From an uncultured SAR116 cluster alpha proteobacterium (GTDB lineage: Bacteria > Pseudomonadota > Alphaproteobacteria > Puniceispirillales > Puniceispirillaceae), in assembly GCA_902622515.1 (NCBI GenBank), contig CACNQE010000002.1:124001-188000 (forward strand): a stretch of DNA of 64,000 nt. Direction: 5' to 3'. This document shows, piece after piece, positions 1-9,239 of the stretch. Position numbers and translations under genes: made by a program. How positions within the stretch are numbered: position 1 is the first letter of the stretch; the number at the start of each line of letters is the position of its first letter. A model generated the notes under the pieces. That model did no database searches. It worked only from the letters and a program-made list of their open reading frames with translations, and was not told where the DNA came from.

Positions 1-1
1 T

Positions 2-1372
2 AATATCCACGGTGGTATATTGGCAAAACGTGATTCAAAAACTCATATGAATGCACTAGAAGAGCATGATATTAGGCCTATCGATTTACTAGTAGTAAAC
101 TTGTATCCGTTTGAACAAGTTACCACTGGAAATCCCAAAATTGAAACTGCCATTGAAAACATTGATATCGGCGGTCCTGCTATGATAAGAGCAGCAGCAA
201 AAAACCATGATTTTGTTACCGTAATTACTGCACCAGAGCAATATCCCCTGCTTATGGAGGAACTATTAACTCTTTCTGGAACTTCTCTTGCTTTTCGACG
301 TAAATTAGCTGCACAAGCGTTTTCTAGAACTTCTTCTTATGATTACGCGGTTACTAAGTGGATGACATCTAACCTCGACATGGGTGAACATGAAAAACCG
401 GAACCCGATTTGAATATTCGCGCTCCTGCTATCCAATCTCTTCGTTATGGAGAAAATCCCCACCAATCAGCAGCAATATACGCATCTGACCAATCAACCG
501 CATCTGTTTTGACAGCCAAACAAATACAAGGCAAACCATTATCCTACAATAATGTAAATGATACAGATGCTGCACTAAAACTTGTGAGTGAATTCTCTGA
601 ACCAACAGTTGCAATTATAAAACATGCAAATCCTTGTGGCGTTGCTAGTGCTAACTCGTTGAGCAAAGCATGGGAGCTAGCATACAAATGTGACACAGTA
701 AGTGCTTTTGGTGGTATCATTGCAACTAATAGAATCATTGATGAAGATACAGCAAATCTAATTACCTCTATTTTTAGCGAAGTCATTATTGGTCCAGATG
801 CAACAAAAGATGCGTGCAAGATATTATCTAACAAGCCAAATATACGATTATTATTAACAGGTGGCATGCCAAACCCTGCACTTTCGTCACAACAGATCAA
901 AACTATCCTCGGTGGTTTCTTGGTGCAATCTAGAGATACCGCGATGATTAAAAAGAATGACCTTAATATTGTTACGAAGCGAAAACCAACTGAAAAAGAG
1001 ATACAAGATATGCTATTTGCCTGGAAAGTGGCTAAGCATGTGAAATCTAATGCTATAATTTATGCTAAAAATAAAAGCACAGCTGCGATTGGCGCAGGTC
1101 AAATGAGCAGGCTTGACTCGAGCAGAATTGCAATACAAAAGGCAAAAGATATGGCCCAAGTTCATGGTTTGAAGAATCCCAGAACAATTGGTTCAGTTAT
1201 CGCCTCAGACGCATTTTTTCCATTCCCAGATGGTCTCTTATCAGCTATTGAAGCAGGAGCAACAGCTGTTATTCAACCTGGTGGTTCAATAAGAGATAAT
1301 GATGTCATAAAAGCAGCTGATGATGCTGACATTTCAATGGCATTTACTGGTATAAGACATTTTAACCACTAA
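2..1372 (+). CDS. purH: Bifunctional AICAR transformylase / IMP cyclohydrolase PurH (5' end outside window)
   Basis: Performs the last two steps of purine synthesis: formylation of AICAR with 10-formyl-THF, then ring closure to IMP, in the cytosol. The reading frame is open from base 2 (NIHGGILAKR), which matches the conserved HPKVHGGIL region of the N-terminal cyclohydrolase domain, so the true start lies upstream; about 456 residues are present and roughly 70 are missing compared with the usual 520-530. Visible motifs are VVNLYPFEQ, the substrate motif RYGENPHQ, the transformylase Lys-His pair in KHANPCGVA, and IGAGQMSRLDSS, with the usual C-terminal FPFPDGL and QPGGSIRD. Its 3' end faces mutY, 50 bp away. 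The TTG at 20 inside this frame is not a plausible start. Identification is secure. Confidence 0.97.
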   Translation, partial: NIHGGILAKRDSKTHMNALEEHDIRPIDLLVVNLYPFEQVTTGNPKIETAIENIDIGGPAMIRAAAKNHDFVTVITAPEQYPLLMEELLTLSGTSLAFRRKLAAQAFSRTSSYDYAVTKWMTSNLDMGEHEKPEPDLNIRAPAIQSLRYGENPHQSAAIYASDQSTASVLTAKQIQGKPLSYNNVNDTDAALKLVSEFSEPTVAIIKHANPCGVASANSLSKAWELAYKCDTVSAFGGIIATNRIIDEDTANLITSIFSEVIIGPDATKDACKILSNKPNIRLLLTGGMPNPALSSQQIKTILGGFLVQSRDTAMIKKNDLNIVTKRKPTEKEIQDMLFAWKVAKHVKSNAIIYAKNKSTAAIGAGQMSRLDSSRIAIQKAKDMAQVHGLKNPRTIGSVIASDAFFPFPDGLLSAIEAGATAVIQPGGSIRDNDVIKAADDADISMAFTGIRHFNH

Positions 1373-1422
1373 ACTTATTTTAGCTACGCATGAAATGTTT
1401 GCACTGATATGAAAACAAGTGG

Positions 1423-2574
1423 TTAGTTATAATTTTTAGCTAATTCAAGGGCTTTTTGCATTAATTTTGGTAGGTGCAACTCGTCTTCAGTCACCCACCT
1501 ATGATTTTCAAACATTTCTTTTTCTTGCCCTTGAAAATTCTGAAATTTATATTTTATAAATATTTTATCAGTTTCCTCTGTGTCCGCCAAAAATACTTGA
1601 ACTTCTGTTCTGAAATGTGAAAAAACATGTTTAATCTTTGGCTTTAGTGCAGTCCAATTTAGATTACAAGGTCGCCAATTCTCATTGTAATTTTGTTCCT
1701 TATCGTCCCATCCTTGACTAGGAAATGCCAACAAGCCGCCAAGAAGACCATGGGTATCCCGGCGATAAACTAAAAATTTATCATTGTTTTTTTCCTTTTT
1801 CCTAATTACGAATATCTGTCCCTTTCTTATAATTTTGTTATTTTTTATAGGTTTGATTGGAAGAAGCGCTGGATTAGCTTTTTTCGCAGATTGGCATCCT
1901 GTAGAAAGAGGGCAGCGGCCGCAAGTTGGAGAGGAAGGAGTACAGATCTCATTCCCCAAATCCATAAGTGCCTGGGGAAAATCTGATCGACACTTCTCTG
2001 GAATCATCTTTTCGTAAAAAGACGGTAATTCTGACTTTAATGCAGGCAAGTTTGTTTTAATGTAAAAATATCGAGCAACAATTCTTTCAATATTTCCATC
2101 TATAACCACAGAAGGTGCGTCAAATGCGAAAGCTGTTATTGCACCTGCTGTATAAGGACCAATGCCAGGAAGTTTTGTTAATTCTGCAATAGACTGAGGG
2201 AACACTCCCCCTGCGTTACTTATTATCTGAGCAGATTTGTGCATATTTCTTGCTCTAGCATAGTAACCAAGACCTGCCCAAGCAGAGGTTACATCATCAA
2301 CGGGAGCATCCGCTAGTAACTGAATTGTTGGCCAGCGCTCAAGAAATAACTCAAAATATGGTATCACGGTTTTAACTCCCGTCTGTTGAAGCATGAATTC
2401 AGATAAAAAAACATGATAGGCAGGAGTTAGAAGGGGCCAGTAAGACCGCCAAGGCAAAGTTCTCCCCGTTTTATGATACCAAGAAAGCAGGTTAACTACA
2501 TCGCTTTTAGTCTGTTTTATATTTTCCAAAAAATCTTCCCAATGGCCATGATGTTTTTTATAAATAAATTGCAT
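1423..2574 (-). CDS. mutY: A/G-specific adenine DNA glycosylase MutY
   Basis: Removes adenine mispaired with 8-oxoguanine, the DNA repair step that prevents G-to-T transversions. The 383-residue protein has the endonuclease III fold: conserved LPWR at 40-43, catalytic Glu59 in SEFMLQQT, the helix-hairpin-helix LPGIGPYTAG from residue 135, and catalytic Asp159 in VVIDGNIERI. The four iron-sulfur cysteines are C211, C218, C221 and C227 with C-X6-C-X2-C-X5-C spacing. The C-terminal third is the NUDIX-like recognition domain (KFLVYRRD, LLGGLLAFPS). The first 25 residues extend beyond the usual start, but there is no internal Met before the conserved core. It is divergent from the DciA-like gene, an arrangement common in Alphaproteobacteria. 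Confidence 0.96.
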   Translation of the reverse strand: MQFIYKKHHGHWEDFLENIKQTKSDVVNLLSWYHKTGRTLPWRSYWPLLTPAYHVFLSEFMLQQTGVKTVIPYFELFLERWPTIQLLADAPVDDVTSAWAGLGYYARARNMHKSAQIISNAGGVFPQSIAELTKLPGIGPYTAGAITAFAFDAPSVVIDGNIERIVARYFYIKTNLPALKSELPSFYEKMIPEKCRSDFPQALMDLGNEICTPSSPTCGRCPLSTGCQSAKKANPALLPIKPIKNNKIIRKGQIFVIRKKEKNNDKFLVYRRDTHGLLGGLLAFPSQGWDDKEQNYNENWRPCNLNWTALKPKIKHVFSHFRTEVQVFLADTEETDKIFIKYKFQNFQGQEKEMFENHRWVTEDELHLPKLMQKALELAKNYN

Positions 2575-2659
2575 TGTGAAAATGCATTAATTTTACTATT
2601 AATACTAGTCGAAGTAAGCTTATAAATAGACTTAATTTACGAGAAACAGGCTAGGTATC

Positions 2660-3199
2660 GTGTCTAAAATTAAAGTAGCTCCAAATAAGCGCAGAGGGAT
2701 GAAGAGGTTATCCTCACTTATTGAACCAATTATTTCACATGCAACGGAGAATCACGGAGCACTGTACACAAAAATTTGTTTCTTTTGGCCAGACATAGCC
2801 TCTGATATGATAACTTGGAGTTATCCAAAGTCCTTAACTTTTGCCAAATCAACCCGTCATAACGGCACATTAACTGTCTGGGTCTCCTCCGGTCGTGGGC
2901 CAGAAACACAAACAAGAAGCCAAGAGTTAATTAATTCAATAAATATGGTTTGTGGTTTTAAGGCGGTCGCGAAAATCATTCCTCAGCAAACTTTTGAACT
3001 CCTAAAAAAAACAGCTAAACCTCACAGAAATTTTCCCAAGAGTTCGTCAAGGTTATTACCCAAAGATATAAATAAAACACTACTAAATAAACTAGAAAAA
3101 CAAACAAATGACTTTACTAGCCCTGAATTGAGAGCAACACTTATACGATTGGGTGCGGTAATCAATTCAAAAAATCATATGGTAGAAAATGATTATTAA
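2660..3199 (+). CDS. DciA-like DUF721 family protein
   Basis: A 179-residue DUF721-type protein. Relatives include DciA, which loads the replicative helicase in bacteria that lack DnaC; that role is inferred for this copy. The N-terminal half carries the family pattern with an invariant Trp (FFWPDIAS) and a beta segment (GTLTVWVSSGRGPETQTRSQ), followed by a predicted helix that contains INSINMVCGF. The C-terminal half is Lys-rich. The start is GTG at 2660, preceded by a weak purine-rich stretch. It lies between divergent mutY and a DsbA-like gene ahead of smc, the usual alphaproteobacterial setting for this family, which supports the call more than the sequence alone. Confidence 0.8.
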   Translation: MSKIKVAPNKRRGMKRLSSLIEPIISHATENHGALYTKICFFWPDIASDMITWSYPKSLTFAKSTRHNGTLTVWVSSGRGPETQTRSQELINSINMVCGFKAVAKIIPQQTFELLKKTAKPHRNFPKSSSRLLPKDINKTLLNKLEKQTNDFTSPELRATLIRLGAVINSKNHMVENDY

Positions 3200-3305
3200 G
3201 TTTTGATTTTTTTTTTCTAACCAAATCTTTAAGATTTCTTTACTTGCAAGCAATAATTTTAATTTTATATAAATCTTCGGAGCAATATATATTGGACGAA
3301 TAATC

Positions 3306-3995
3306 ATGAACTATCAAAAGAAAATCCCGCATACTAACCTTACTCGTTTTAAGTCAACTTATAATCTAAATAGACGTGGTGTAATTAGTTACTTGAGCGC
3401 TGCAGCGACTATTACAGGATTATCCTCATTTTTTTCTTTGCCAACTTTAGCTGAAATCAATAATTCGCTAGATCATATTTCTAAACCCAGAATTATTGGG
3501 AAAACAAACGCATCCATTCACATCACTGAATATTATTCAATGACATGCAGCCATTGTAGAGATTTTCACAACAAAACATTTCCAGATGTAAAAACAAAAT
3601 TAATTGACCCGGGTAAAATCAAATTCGAGTTATCGCCGTTTCCTCTTGATGGACTTGCACTGAGAGCTCACGCGCTTGCAAGAGCACTCCCAGAAAATAA
3701 GTATTTTGGAATGGTTACTTTATTGATGTCTAAGCAAGATGAATGGAAGAGTGCAAAAGACCCGCTTCAATCATTATATCGTTATGCGCAACTTGCAGGT
3801 ATCTCTGCTAACGAATTTAACGGATTAATGCAGAATAGGCCCTTGTTAGAGAAAATTGTTGAAATAAGGCAAAAGAGCTCTGTTAAATGGCAGATTAGTG
3901 CAACACCGTCTTTTGTCATTAACAATAAAAAAGTCATAAGTGGTAATCTAAGTTTTAATGAATTTATAGCTGAACTTGCTGAATATGGTATTTGA
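3306..3995 (+). CDS. DsbA-like exported thiol:disulfide oxidoreductase
   Basis: A 229-residue thioredoxin-fold protein likely to form disulfides in periplasmic proteins. The active site is C81-S-H-C84 in MTCSHCRDFH, and the cis-proline loop is ATPSFVIN near residue 200. The N-terminus is long, with NRRGVISYLS (Arg23-Arg24), a weakly hydrophobic Ala/Thr/Gly-rich stretch and a possible cleavage after TLA, which resembles a Tat rather than a Sec signal. DsbA-family proteins between a DUF721 gene and smc are typical of this class. The DsbB-type membrane oxidase at 53.1 kb is the probable reoxidation partner. The Tat route is inferred from the motif only. Confidence 0.88.
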   Translation: MNYQKKIPHTNLTRFKSTYNLNRRGVISYLSAAATITGLSSFFSLPTLAEINNSLDHISKPRIIGKTNASIHITEYYSMTCSHCRDFHNKTFPDVKTKLIDPGKIKFELSPFPLDGLALRAHALARALPENKYFGMVTLLMSKQDEWKSAKDPLQSLYRYAQLAGISANEFNGLMQNRPLLEKIVEIRQKSSVKWQISATPSFVINNKKVISGNLSFNEFIAELAEYGI

Positions 3996-4093
3996 CTTTG
4001 AAATTATTTCTATTTTTCGAAACCAAAAGGTAAAAATAGGATTATTGTGTCAAAAAATAATTTTTCAAATTATAAAGATGAAGTTTTAAGCCA

Positions 4094-7000
4094 ATGATGT
4101 TTCGCCACTTAAGACTTGCAGGATTTAAATCCTTTGCAGATACTGCTGAACTTGATATCGAGCCAGGTTTAACCGGTATTGTTGGTCCAAATGGATGCGG
4201 TAAATCAAACATAGTAGAAGCACTTCAATGGGTAATGGGTGAAACGTCAGCAAAACAGATGCGAAGCAATGAAATGGATGATGTTATATTTTCAGGCACC
4301 TCGAGTAAAGCTGCTCGAAACCTAGCCGAAATATCATTGATTTTAGATAATGAACAAAAAAAAGCACCTTCTGAGTACAACGACAGAGATGAAATTGAAA
4401 TCGCAAGAAAAATCGTTAGGGGCAAAGGCACAAATTACCGAATAAATAATAGGCCTGCACGTGCCCGTGACGTTCAACTTTTATTTGCAGACTCCGCTAC
4501 AGGAGCACGTTCGGCTGGCATTGTGAGTCAAGGAAGAATTGGTGCAATTATCGGTGCTAAACCAGATGAAAGACGAACCTTACTAGAAGAAGCAGCTAGT
4601 ATAAAAGGATTGCATCAACGTAAACATGAAGCAGAGCTTCGCCTTAATAATGCAGAACTAAACATAACAAGAATCGTTGAATTAACGGCTCAGCTGGAAG
4701 AACAGAGGATATCATTACAAAAACAGGCAAGACAGGCAGCAAGATTTAGGTCTGTTGCTGAAAGAATTAGAAAAGCTGAAGCAAGTTTACTTCATGTGTT
4801 ATGGATATCTGCAAATAGCGAATTGCACCGTGCAGAAAATGCGTTGAAGCAAGCTCAAGTTTCCGTCTCCAAAGCGCAACTAAACGTAAATTCAAGTAGC
4901 AAAAAAAGACTTGAGATAGCCCAACAACTCCCAGAGTTGCGTAGTTCAGAAGCCTCACTTGCTGCTAAAACACAACTATTGAGTGCTAATTTATCGCAGA
5001 TAGAGAGAGACGAAACCAGAATAGAAGATGAAATATTGCGTCTTCAAGCGCAATGCGCACAGATTGACAAAGACTCTCAGCGTGAAGAGGCCTTGCAAAA
5101 GGATGCGCTTGAGGCAAAAAATAAATTAATTGAAGAAATCAAAAAACTTGAAAAAACTGAAAAAGAAAATGCACCGATGCTTATTAAAGCAAAGGAAAAA
5201 CTTGAGGAGGCGAGATTAAAAAACCAGCTTGCAGACGAAAAATCAGCTGAAGCCTATGCTATCTTGCAAAACCTGGAACAACACCAATCAGAGCTAAAAA
5301 ATCAAATTTTTCAAAAACAAACTATTATTACTCAATCTTCAGAGAAATTAAACGAAATCAAATTGAATGAGCTTGAAACGCTGGCATCAGAGCAAAAGAA
5401 AAAATTTAATAAATTAGACACGGAGATCACAAAAACGAGTCAACAGATCGAACAACAATCAAAAAACCTTGAAAACTCAAAAATACAAAGAGATAATGCT
5501 TTTGAGTTGTCTCAAGCAGCTTTAAACCAATTGAGAAGATTAGAAACGGAAAGAGACGCACTTGGTGATCTTATAAAATCAGATATATCATCTGGACAGT
5601 CCCCTATCTCAGATAGTATTTCGGTAATAGGTGATATGGAATCTGCTTTGGCTGCATACCTAACAGAAGACTTATATTTACCCTTAGGAAGCGGTAAAGA
5701 TGGATATTGGCAGGCTAAAATGCCTCCACTTCAGTCTCTTAATCCTCCCAGCATTGGAACTCCTCTAAAGGATTTTATTAAGGGACCAGATACCATTATG
5801 AGAGCCATTCAAGGCGTTAGCATTATATCAGATGACGCTATGAAAAGCGATATTTGTACCAAGTTGGAATTAGGCCAAGCTGTTGTAACAAAATCAGGTA
5901 AACTAGCGCGCTGGGATGGTTTAGTTCGTCTCATAAAGGATACAGGCGCAACAAGAATACGCCAAAACCAGAGGATAAAAGAACTTGATATACTTATTTT
6001 AGATGCACAAAGTGATGAGAATAAAAAGAATATAAAGCTAGAACAATTAGAAAGTTTGGTCTCTTCAGCGAACTTAAAATTTGAGCAATTACAAGGAGTA
6101 AGACAACGTCTTAGTCAAGAAATTATCAAAGCTCAAAGAGATGTTGATACCTCTGAAATATCTTTTAAGACTGCAAGTGACCGTTACTTATCCTTGAAGC
6201 AATTAATTAAAGAGGCAGAGAATGAGCTAAATGACCTTAAATCAAAAATGTCCAAAATAGATGACATTAGCAAACTTAAAAAAACAGCAGATAGCGCCAC
6301 TGAGAATGCCTCTAAATCACGAGCATATTATGATCAATGTGTTCAACAAGAGGCTGAACTCAGACAAACGCTTCAGTCCATTTTATCCAGAAAAGAGTTT
6401 GTTTTAACACAGGAGGATGAATGGAAGGGCAGGCTCGATGGAACTAAAACAAGAATGCAAGAGATGAAGGTAAGAGCTCAAAAATCCTTAGAAGAATTAT
6501 CTATACTTAAGGCTAAACCTTACCAACTAAAAGAAGAACGTGGAAAGCTGGCAACTCTATTGGCCACTACCAAGCAAAAACATGACCAATCAGTGATATT
6601 AGTAAAAGAAACAGATATAATTTTACAGCAAGCTGACAATCAACAACGCTCAGATGAAAAACACCTAGCAGAGATGCGGGAGGCACAAATTAGACAGGAA
6701 TCGGTTGAAACACAGGCAAAAAAAATTATTGATTCTCTTAAAAATCAGATCTCAGAAAAACTATCTATCTCGCCCAACAAGTTATTTGACATCACATCTA
6801 TTTCGGAAAAACAAAACTTACCTGAAGTACAACAACTTGAAGCTAGAATAAATAAACTCTTAAGAGAGCGGGATCACTTGGGCCCTGTAAATCTGCGCGC
6901 TGAAATAGAAATGGAGGAGATCCAAGAAAAGTTAGCCAAATTTGAAGTTGATAAGAATGACCTTGAGCAAGCTATCGCAAAGCTTCGAAGAGCCATATCA

Positions 7001-7504
7001 GAATTGAATAAAGAAGCACGCCATAGACTGTTGGATAGTTTAACTAAAGTAAATGCAGAATTGAGTGAGTTGTTTAAAACATTGTTTGGTGGAGGAAAAG
7101 CAGAATTAAAACTGATTAATTCAGATGACCCTTTGACGGCTGGTCTTGAAATTTTTGCAAGCCCTCCTGGCAAAAAACTGCAATCTTTATCTCTTTTATC
7201 AGGTGGAGAGCAGGCGTTAACAGGGCTTGCCATAATTTTTTCTGTCTTTCTAACAAATCCGTCTCCTATTTGCATTTTGGATGAAGTTGACGCACCTCTA
7301 GATGACTCAAATGTTTCTCGCTTTTGTGAGCTGCTTCGACATATAGTAACTCGAACTCAGACAAAGTTTTTAATTGTAACTCACCATCGTATGACTATGT
7401 CACAAATGGACCGCCTATATGGGGTAACCATGGCGGAGCCTGGCGTCAGTAAACTCGTTTCGGTAGATTTGCAGACCGCAGAAACGCTTCGCGAAGATGA
7501 ATGA
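4094..7504 (+). CDS. smc: Chromosome segregation ATPase SMC
   Basis: Core subunit of the SMC-ScpAB condensin that organises and segregates the chromosome. The 1136-residue protein has the full layout: Walker A GPNGCGKSN at residues 31-39, a long coiled coil with heptads rich in Gln, Lys and Glu, a hinge around residues 490-620 (SGKDGYWQAKM to SGKLARWDGLVR), a second coiled coil, then the ABC signature LSGGEQAL from about residue 1035 and Walker B ICILDEVDAPLDD at about 1059. A D-loop and HHRMTMSQ switch follow. Met1 and Met2 are adjacent, and the start could be either. The gene follows the DsbA-like gene by about 100 bp. ScpA and ScpB are not in the window. Confidence 0.98.
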   Translation: MMFRHLRLAGFKSFADTAELDIEPGLTGIVGPNGCGKSNIVEALQWVMGETSAKQMRSNEMDDVIFSGTSSKAARNLAEISLILDNEQKKAPSEYNDRDEIEIARKIVRGKGTNYRINNRPARARDVQLLFADSATGARSAGIVSQGRIGAIIGAKPDERRTLLEEAASIKGLHQRKHEAELRLNNAELNITRIVELTAQLEEQRISLQKQARQAARFRSVAERIRKAEASLLHVLWISANSELHRAENALKQAQVSVSKAQLNVNSSSKKRLEIAQQLPELRSSEASLAAKTQLLSANLSQIERDETRIEDEILRLQAQCAQIDKDSQREEALQKDALEAKNKLIEEIKKLEKTEKENAPMLIKAKEKLEEARLKNQLADEKSAEAYAILQNLEQHQSELKNQIFQKQTIITQSSEKLNEIKLNELETLASEQKKKFNKLDTEITKTSQQIEQQSKNLENSKIQRDNAFELSQAALNQLRRLETERDALGDLIKSDISSGQSPISDSISVIGDMESALAAYLTEDLYLPLGSGKDGYWQAKMPPLQSLNPPSIGTPLKDFIKGPDTIMRAIQGVSIISDDAMKSDICTKLELGQAVVTKSGKLARWDGLVRLIKDTGATRIRQNQRIKELDILILDAQSDENKKNIKLEQLESLVSSANLKFEQLQGVRQRLSQEIIKAQRDVDTSEISFKTASDRYLSLKQLIKEAENELNDLKSKMSKIDDISKLKKTADSATENASKSRAYYDQCVQQEAELRQTLQSILSRKEFVLTQEDEWKGRLDGTKTRMQEMKVRAQKSLEELSILKAKPYQLKEERGKLATLLATTKQKHDQSVILVKETDIILQQADNQQRSDEKHLAEMREAQIRQESVETQAKKIIDSLKNQISEKLSISPNKLFDITSISEKQNLPEVQQLEARINKLLRERDHLGPVNLRAEIEMEEIQEKLAKFEVDKNDLEQAIAKLRRAISELNKEARHRLLDSLTKVNAELSELFKTLFGGGKAELKLINSDDPLTAGLEIFASPPGKKLQSLSLLSGGEQALTGLAIIFSVFLTNPSPICILDEVDAPLDDSNVSRFCELLRHIVTRTQTKFLIVTHHRMTMSQMDRLYGVTMAEPGVSKLVSVDLQTAETLREDE

Positions 7505-7589
7505 TTGATACTATAAATGAGTAACATTACAAACAATTAATCAATATGAAAAAAAAGCTTACTGTTTTGTTCTCAACAATGGGTTTATC

Positions 7590-7618
7590 TTGACAATTTT
7601 GAGGGTGGAACATATTTT
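7590..7618 (+). promoter_or_regulatory. Predicted sigma70-type promoter of the atp Fo operon
   Basis: The 185-bp gap between smc and atpI contains a consensus -35 TTGACA at 7590-7595, a 17-bp spacer and a -10 TATTTT at 7613-7618. Transcription would begin near 7625, about 65 bases ahead of atpI. The hexamers and spacing are seen directly; activity is inferred. Confidence 0.55.
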
Positions 7619-7689
7619 CCGATAGGCTATCTGCTACCCAAACAATCTTGTTGCAATGACTTCATAAAGTTACAAAATATGGTTTATAG

Positions 7690-8085
7690 ATGAAAAATTT
7701 AGGGAATAAGAATAAATCAAACAATTTTGATTCTCTTTCCGAGCGCATAGCAAATTTTGAAGCTATAATTACCGCGGAAAAGAAAAAACAAAGCCCAGCC
7801 CAAATGCCGGTCGCTAGCATAGCTTTAGCTGGACGTGTAGCTACTGAATTAGTGGCCGGTATTGCGGTCGGTACTTTTTTGGGTTGGTTGATTGATAGAT
7901 GGCTTGAAACAACACCCCTTTTTATGCTAATTTTGTTTTTTTTTGGTGCTGCTGGGGGTTTAATGAATATTTGGCGCCTTCTCACCGGGAGAGGAATGAG
8001 TGCAGGATATTTTAATGAAAATAAAAAAAATAAAGACAATAGTTCAAAACAAAGCCGTACAAAAAAATATTTTAGAAATTTATAA
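7690..8085 (+). CDS. atpI: AtpI / ATP synthase gene 1-like protein
   Basis: Small membrane protein encoded at the head of the Fo operon. Family members are thought to help c-ring assembly or magnesium supply and are dispensable in some species. The 131-residue protein has a hydrophilic N-terminus, the conserved segment VATELVAGIAVGTFLGWLID forming the first membrane helix, and a second helix in MLILFFFGAAGGLMNIWR, followed by a charged tail (NENKKNKDNSS). The Gly-rich helix and the position directly ahead of atpB support the call. The 5' leader contains the predicted promoter. Confidence 0.88.
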   Translation: MKNLGNKNKSNNFDSLSERIANFEAIITAEKKKQSPAQMPVASIALAGRVATELVAGIAVGTFLGWLIDRWLETTPLFMLILFFFGAAGGLMNIWRLLTGRGMSAGYFNENKKNKDNSSKQSRTKKYFRNL

Positions 8086-8116
8086 AGTTAAGTTAAAGGT
8101 AAATTAGGAGCTAATA

Positions 8117-8860
8117 GTGCACTCACCTGTCGAACAATTCACCATTAAAGTTCTATATTCACTTACTTTTTTGGGCTACGATATTTCTTTTACTAACTCA
8201 AGTCTATTTATGGTGCTCGCCGTTTTAGTAAGCTCCGGATTTTTATATTTTGCAATGCGACCGGCCTCTTTAATTCCCGGTAAGGTCCAATGCCTCGCAG
8301 AGATGATGTATGAATTTGTTGCCAATATTCTTGATTCTAATGTGGGCAAAGAGGGAAAACCTTATTTTCCATTCATATTTACTCTATTTTTATTTATATT
8401 ATTTTCAAATCTCCTTGGTTTAATCCCCTACAGTTATACAGTTACTAGTCAAATTGTTGTAACCTTTGCTATGGCATTCACAATTTTTATCGGGGTAACT
8501 TTAATAGGTCTATTTAAGCATGGCTTGCACTTCTTTTCGTTTTTTGTGCCTGAGGGTGCGCCAAAGGTACTACTTCCACTTATTATTTTAATTGAGGTGA
8601 TTTCTTACCTCATAAGACCAGTTAGTTTGTCTGTAAGATTGTTTGCAAATATGCTTGCTGGACATACTATGTTGAAAGTTTTTGCTGGTTTAGCAGTTAT
8701 GATGACAGGAGCTGGCGGATTTCTTTTAGTAAGCTCTCCTTTGCCATTATTAGTTATTGTAGCCCTTACCGGATTAGAGCTTCTCGTGGCAATGTTACAA
8801 GCATATGTATTTACGATTTTGACTTGTATGTATTTAAATGACGCGTTACACCTACACTAG
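8117..8860 (+). CDS. atpB: ATP synthase Fo subunit a
   Basis: Proton-channel subunit of the F-type ATP synthase in the inner membrane. The 247-residue protein has about six hydrophobic segments. The essential arginine is R174 in SVRLFANMLAGH, and the last helices carry GLELLVAMLQAYVFTIL with the conserved Glu and Gln. The start is GTG at 8117 with TAGGAG a few bases upstream. It is the second gene of the Fo operon, 31 bp after atpI. Nothing suggests a sodium-dependent variant. Confidence 0.97.
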   Translation: MHSPVEQFTIKVLYSLTFLGYDISFTNSSLFMVLAVLVSSGFLYFAMRPASLIPGKVQCLAEMMYEFVANILDSNVGKEGKPYFPFIFTLFLFILFSNLLGLIPYSYTVTSQIVVTFAMAFTIFIGVTLIGLFKHGLHFFSFFVPEGAPKVLLPLIILIEVISYLIRPVSLSVRLFANMLAGHTMLKVFAGLAVMMTGAGGFLLVSSPLPLLVIVALTGLELLVAMLQAYVFTILTCMYLNDALHLH

Positions 8861-8918
8861 GTTTTATTATTAATAGTGACTAACTAAAATTTAACTCAAT
8901 AAAGAAAAGGAAAAAAAA

Positions 8919-9146
8919 ATGGAAGCAGAAGCAGCTAAACTAATCGGAGCTGGAATCGCAGTTATTGCACTTGCTGGTGTAGGCGTAGGAATTGGAAATA
9001 TATTTGCGTCTTTGATAAGTTCTATTGCTAGAAATCCCGCTGCACGAGATGAAGTTTTCGGCATTGGTATTCTTGGATTTGCATTAACAGAGGCTATCGC
9101 ACTTTTCGCGCTCGTGATTGCGTTATTGCTGTTATTTGTTTTTTAA
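8919..9146 (+). CDS. atpE: ATP synthase Fo subunit c
   Basis: Forms the rotating c-ring. The 75-residue protein is a two-helix hairpin: a Gly/Ala-rich first helix (AGVGVGIGN), the polar loop ARNPAARDE with the invariant Arg38-Asn39-Pro40, and a second helix with the proton-binding Glu58 in ALTEAIALF. The residues around Glu58 are of the proton type; the Gln/Thr signature of sodium rings is absent. A purine-rich AAAGAAAAGG lies just before the ATG. The gene sits between atpB and the two b-type subunits. Confidence 0.97.
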   Translation: MEAEAAKLIGAGIAVIALAGVGVGIGNIFASLISSIARNPAARDEVFGIGILGFALTEAIALFALVIALLLLFVF

Positions 9147-9239
9147 GTTTAACCTAAACCCAATCCGGACATATATTTAATAATTTTAGAAAAGGCTGCG
9201 AATTTAGAAGCAAAAGCAGAAATAGGTAAGAGTCAGATA

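Noticed and set aside
544-900. Antisense open frame opposite purH
   Set aside because: Contained in a clear purH coding region with conserved motifs; no start signal or homology.
7546-7592. Tiny frame MKKKLTVLFSTMGLS before the atp promoter
   Set aside because: Fifteen codons, no clear ribosome site, and it ends at the predicted -35 element.
9153-9239. Open frame with coding-like codons in phase with atpF' (EKAANLEAKAEIGK)
   Set aside because: It has no ATG, GTG or TTG, is absent from the b' family N-terminus, and the resemblance to the atpE start is short enough to be chance.
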